Positions 63,490 to 64,000 of a DNA stretch of 64,000 nucleotides are shown here, piece by piece. The DNA comes from Vitis vinifera (Eukaryota; Streptophyta; Magnoliopsida; Vitales; Vitaceae), in contig NC_081821.1 in assembly GCF_030704535.1 (NCBI RefSeq), positions 635,001-699,000 of the forward strand, written 5' to 3'. The stretch's first letter is position 1; every line of letters starts with the position of its first letter. A program made the translations under genes and the position numbers. The notes below the pieces were generated by a model. It saw nothing but the letters and a program-made list of their open reading frames with translations. It ran no database searches and was not told the DNA's origin.

Positions 63490-64000
63490 ATTTAACTCCC
63501 ATGGTTCTAGGTAATATTGCTGGACATATTTAAGTTGCCTTACCCCCTCATTCAATTGGCTTGTTTGTCCTTTTTCCCCTTTGCATAATTCAGCAAGTTT
63601 TAGATTGTTATAAGAAACTTAAAAACACATGGATCTTTTGTCAGGTTTTTGTGCATTGATCAGAGAAGCTTGCTATGGTTGTTTTAGTAGGAAGGGCAAT
63701 TGAACTAATTGAGATGCACAAGAGTCTCTTACCTCTTTTAGACAGGTTTGTCTATCCGAATAGGAGGCATTTTTATATTCCCAATTTTGGACATGTTGTG
63801 GAGTTAGTACACTCTATGATATCCAGTTATATATTTTATATATAATATGTACACGAGTAATTTCGGCAAGGCAATGATCTGGCCTTGCTATCTGAATCAA
63901 ATTCCTCCCTGTACAGAGCTCTGTTTTATCAATTGTCTGAACCTGTTCATGTAATTAAGAAGTAATACATCAAGTAATGTTCATTTTGTTGGTTTCCATC
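63490..64000 (+). other. ARF2 3' untranslated and downstream region
   Basis: The 511 bases after the ARF2 stop codon contain no further gene. The AT-rich TATATTTTATATATAATATG stretch near 63828-63850 is a plausible far-upstream poly(A) element, and GTAATTAAGAAGTAATACAT near 63953-63970 is the other. The exact end is not visible. Confidence 0.55.

Noticed and set aside
1-64000. tRNA, rRNA, CRISPR array, intact LTR retrotransposon or biosynthetic gene cluster
   Set aside because: I looked for tRNA T-loop words, spaced identical repeats, paired long terminal repeats with pol motifs, and neighbouring enzymes of one pathway, and found none that I could support. The window reads as ordinary plant euchromatin.

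Overview
The window is plant nuclear DNA. The AT-rich intergenic sequence, genes with many short GT-AG introns, plant-specific gene families, degraded LINE and MITE insertions, and the absence of operons or Shine-Dalgarno spacing all point that way. Protein similarities and the style of the LINE 3' ends (a run of A preceded by a CTTATC/CCTATC-type tail) suggest a woody eudicot, most likely grapevine (Vitis). That species call is an inference from memory of the families, not a database result.

Layout: 1-1420 looks like the untranslated leader of a minus-strand gene that starts in the window and runs off its left edge. 1.4-9.2 kb is gene-poor. 9247-11214 (-) is a four-exon histone-fold gene, CENP-S/MHF1, whose exons are too short to stand out as ORFs. 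12689-14197 (+) is an ASR3-like trihelix transcription factor. 14861-16613 (-) is CHLM, Mg-protoporphyrin IX methyltransferase. 18074-23572 (+) is a GH38 lysosomal/vacuolar-type alpha-mannosidase with 27 exons. 25374-32891 (+) is SRP68, with 13 coding exons. 34541-46160 (+) is an ACAP-type ARF-GAP (BAR-PH-ArfGAP-ankyrin, AGD1/AGD3 class) with 19 exons. 46894-48244 (-) is a decayed PPR pseudogene. 48.2-58.5 kb is a gene-free block with three tandem-repeat systems. 58522-63489 (+) is the auxin response factor ARF2, with 14 coding exons and a recognisable tasiR-ARF target site.

For every intact gene I joined exons at explicit splice sites and checked that phase is kept from start to stop. Predicted lengths are MHF1 136, trihelix 359, CHLM 328, mannosidase 1009, SRP68 595, ARF-GAP 822 and ARF2 862 residues. 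Each agrees with the size I remember for its family, where I have one.

The genes are unrelated housekeeping and regulatory loci: chromatin repair, transcription, chlorophyll synthesis, glycan turnover, secretory targeting, vesicle traffic and auxin response. I see no gene cluster acting as one pathway and no sign of an undescribed system. The observations most worth following are the tasiARF site, EAR-like motif and uORFs in ARF2; a duplicated splice donor and a GC-AG intron in the mannosidase gene; an E2F-type site in front of MHF1; a Harbinger-like MITE in SRP68; and the tandem-repeat block at 49.6-52.7 kb.
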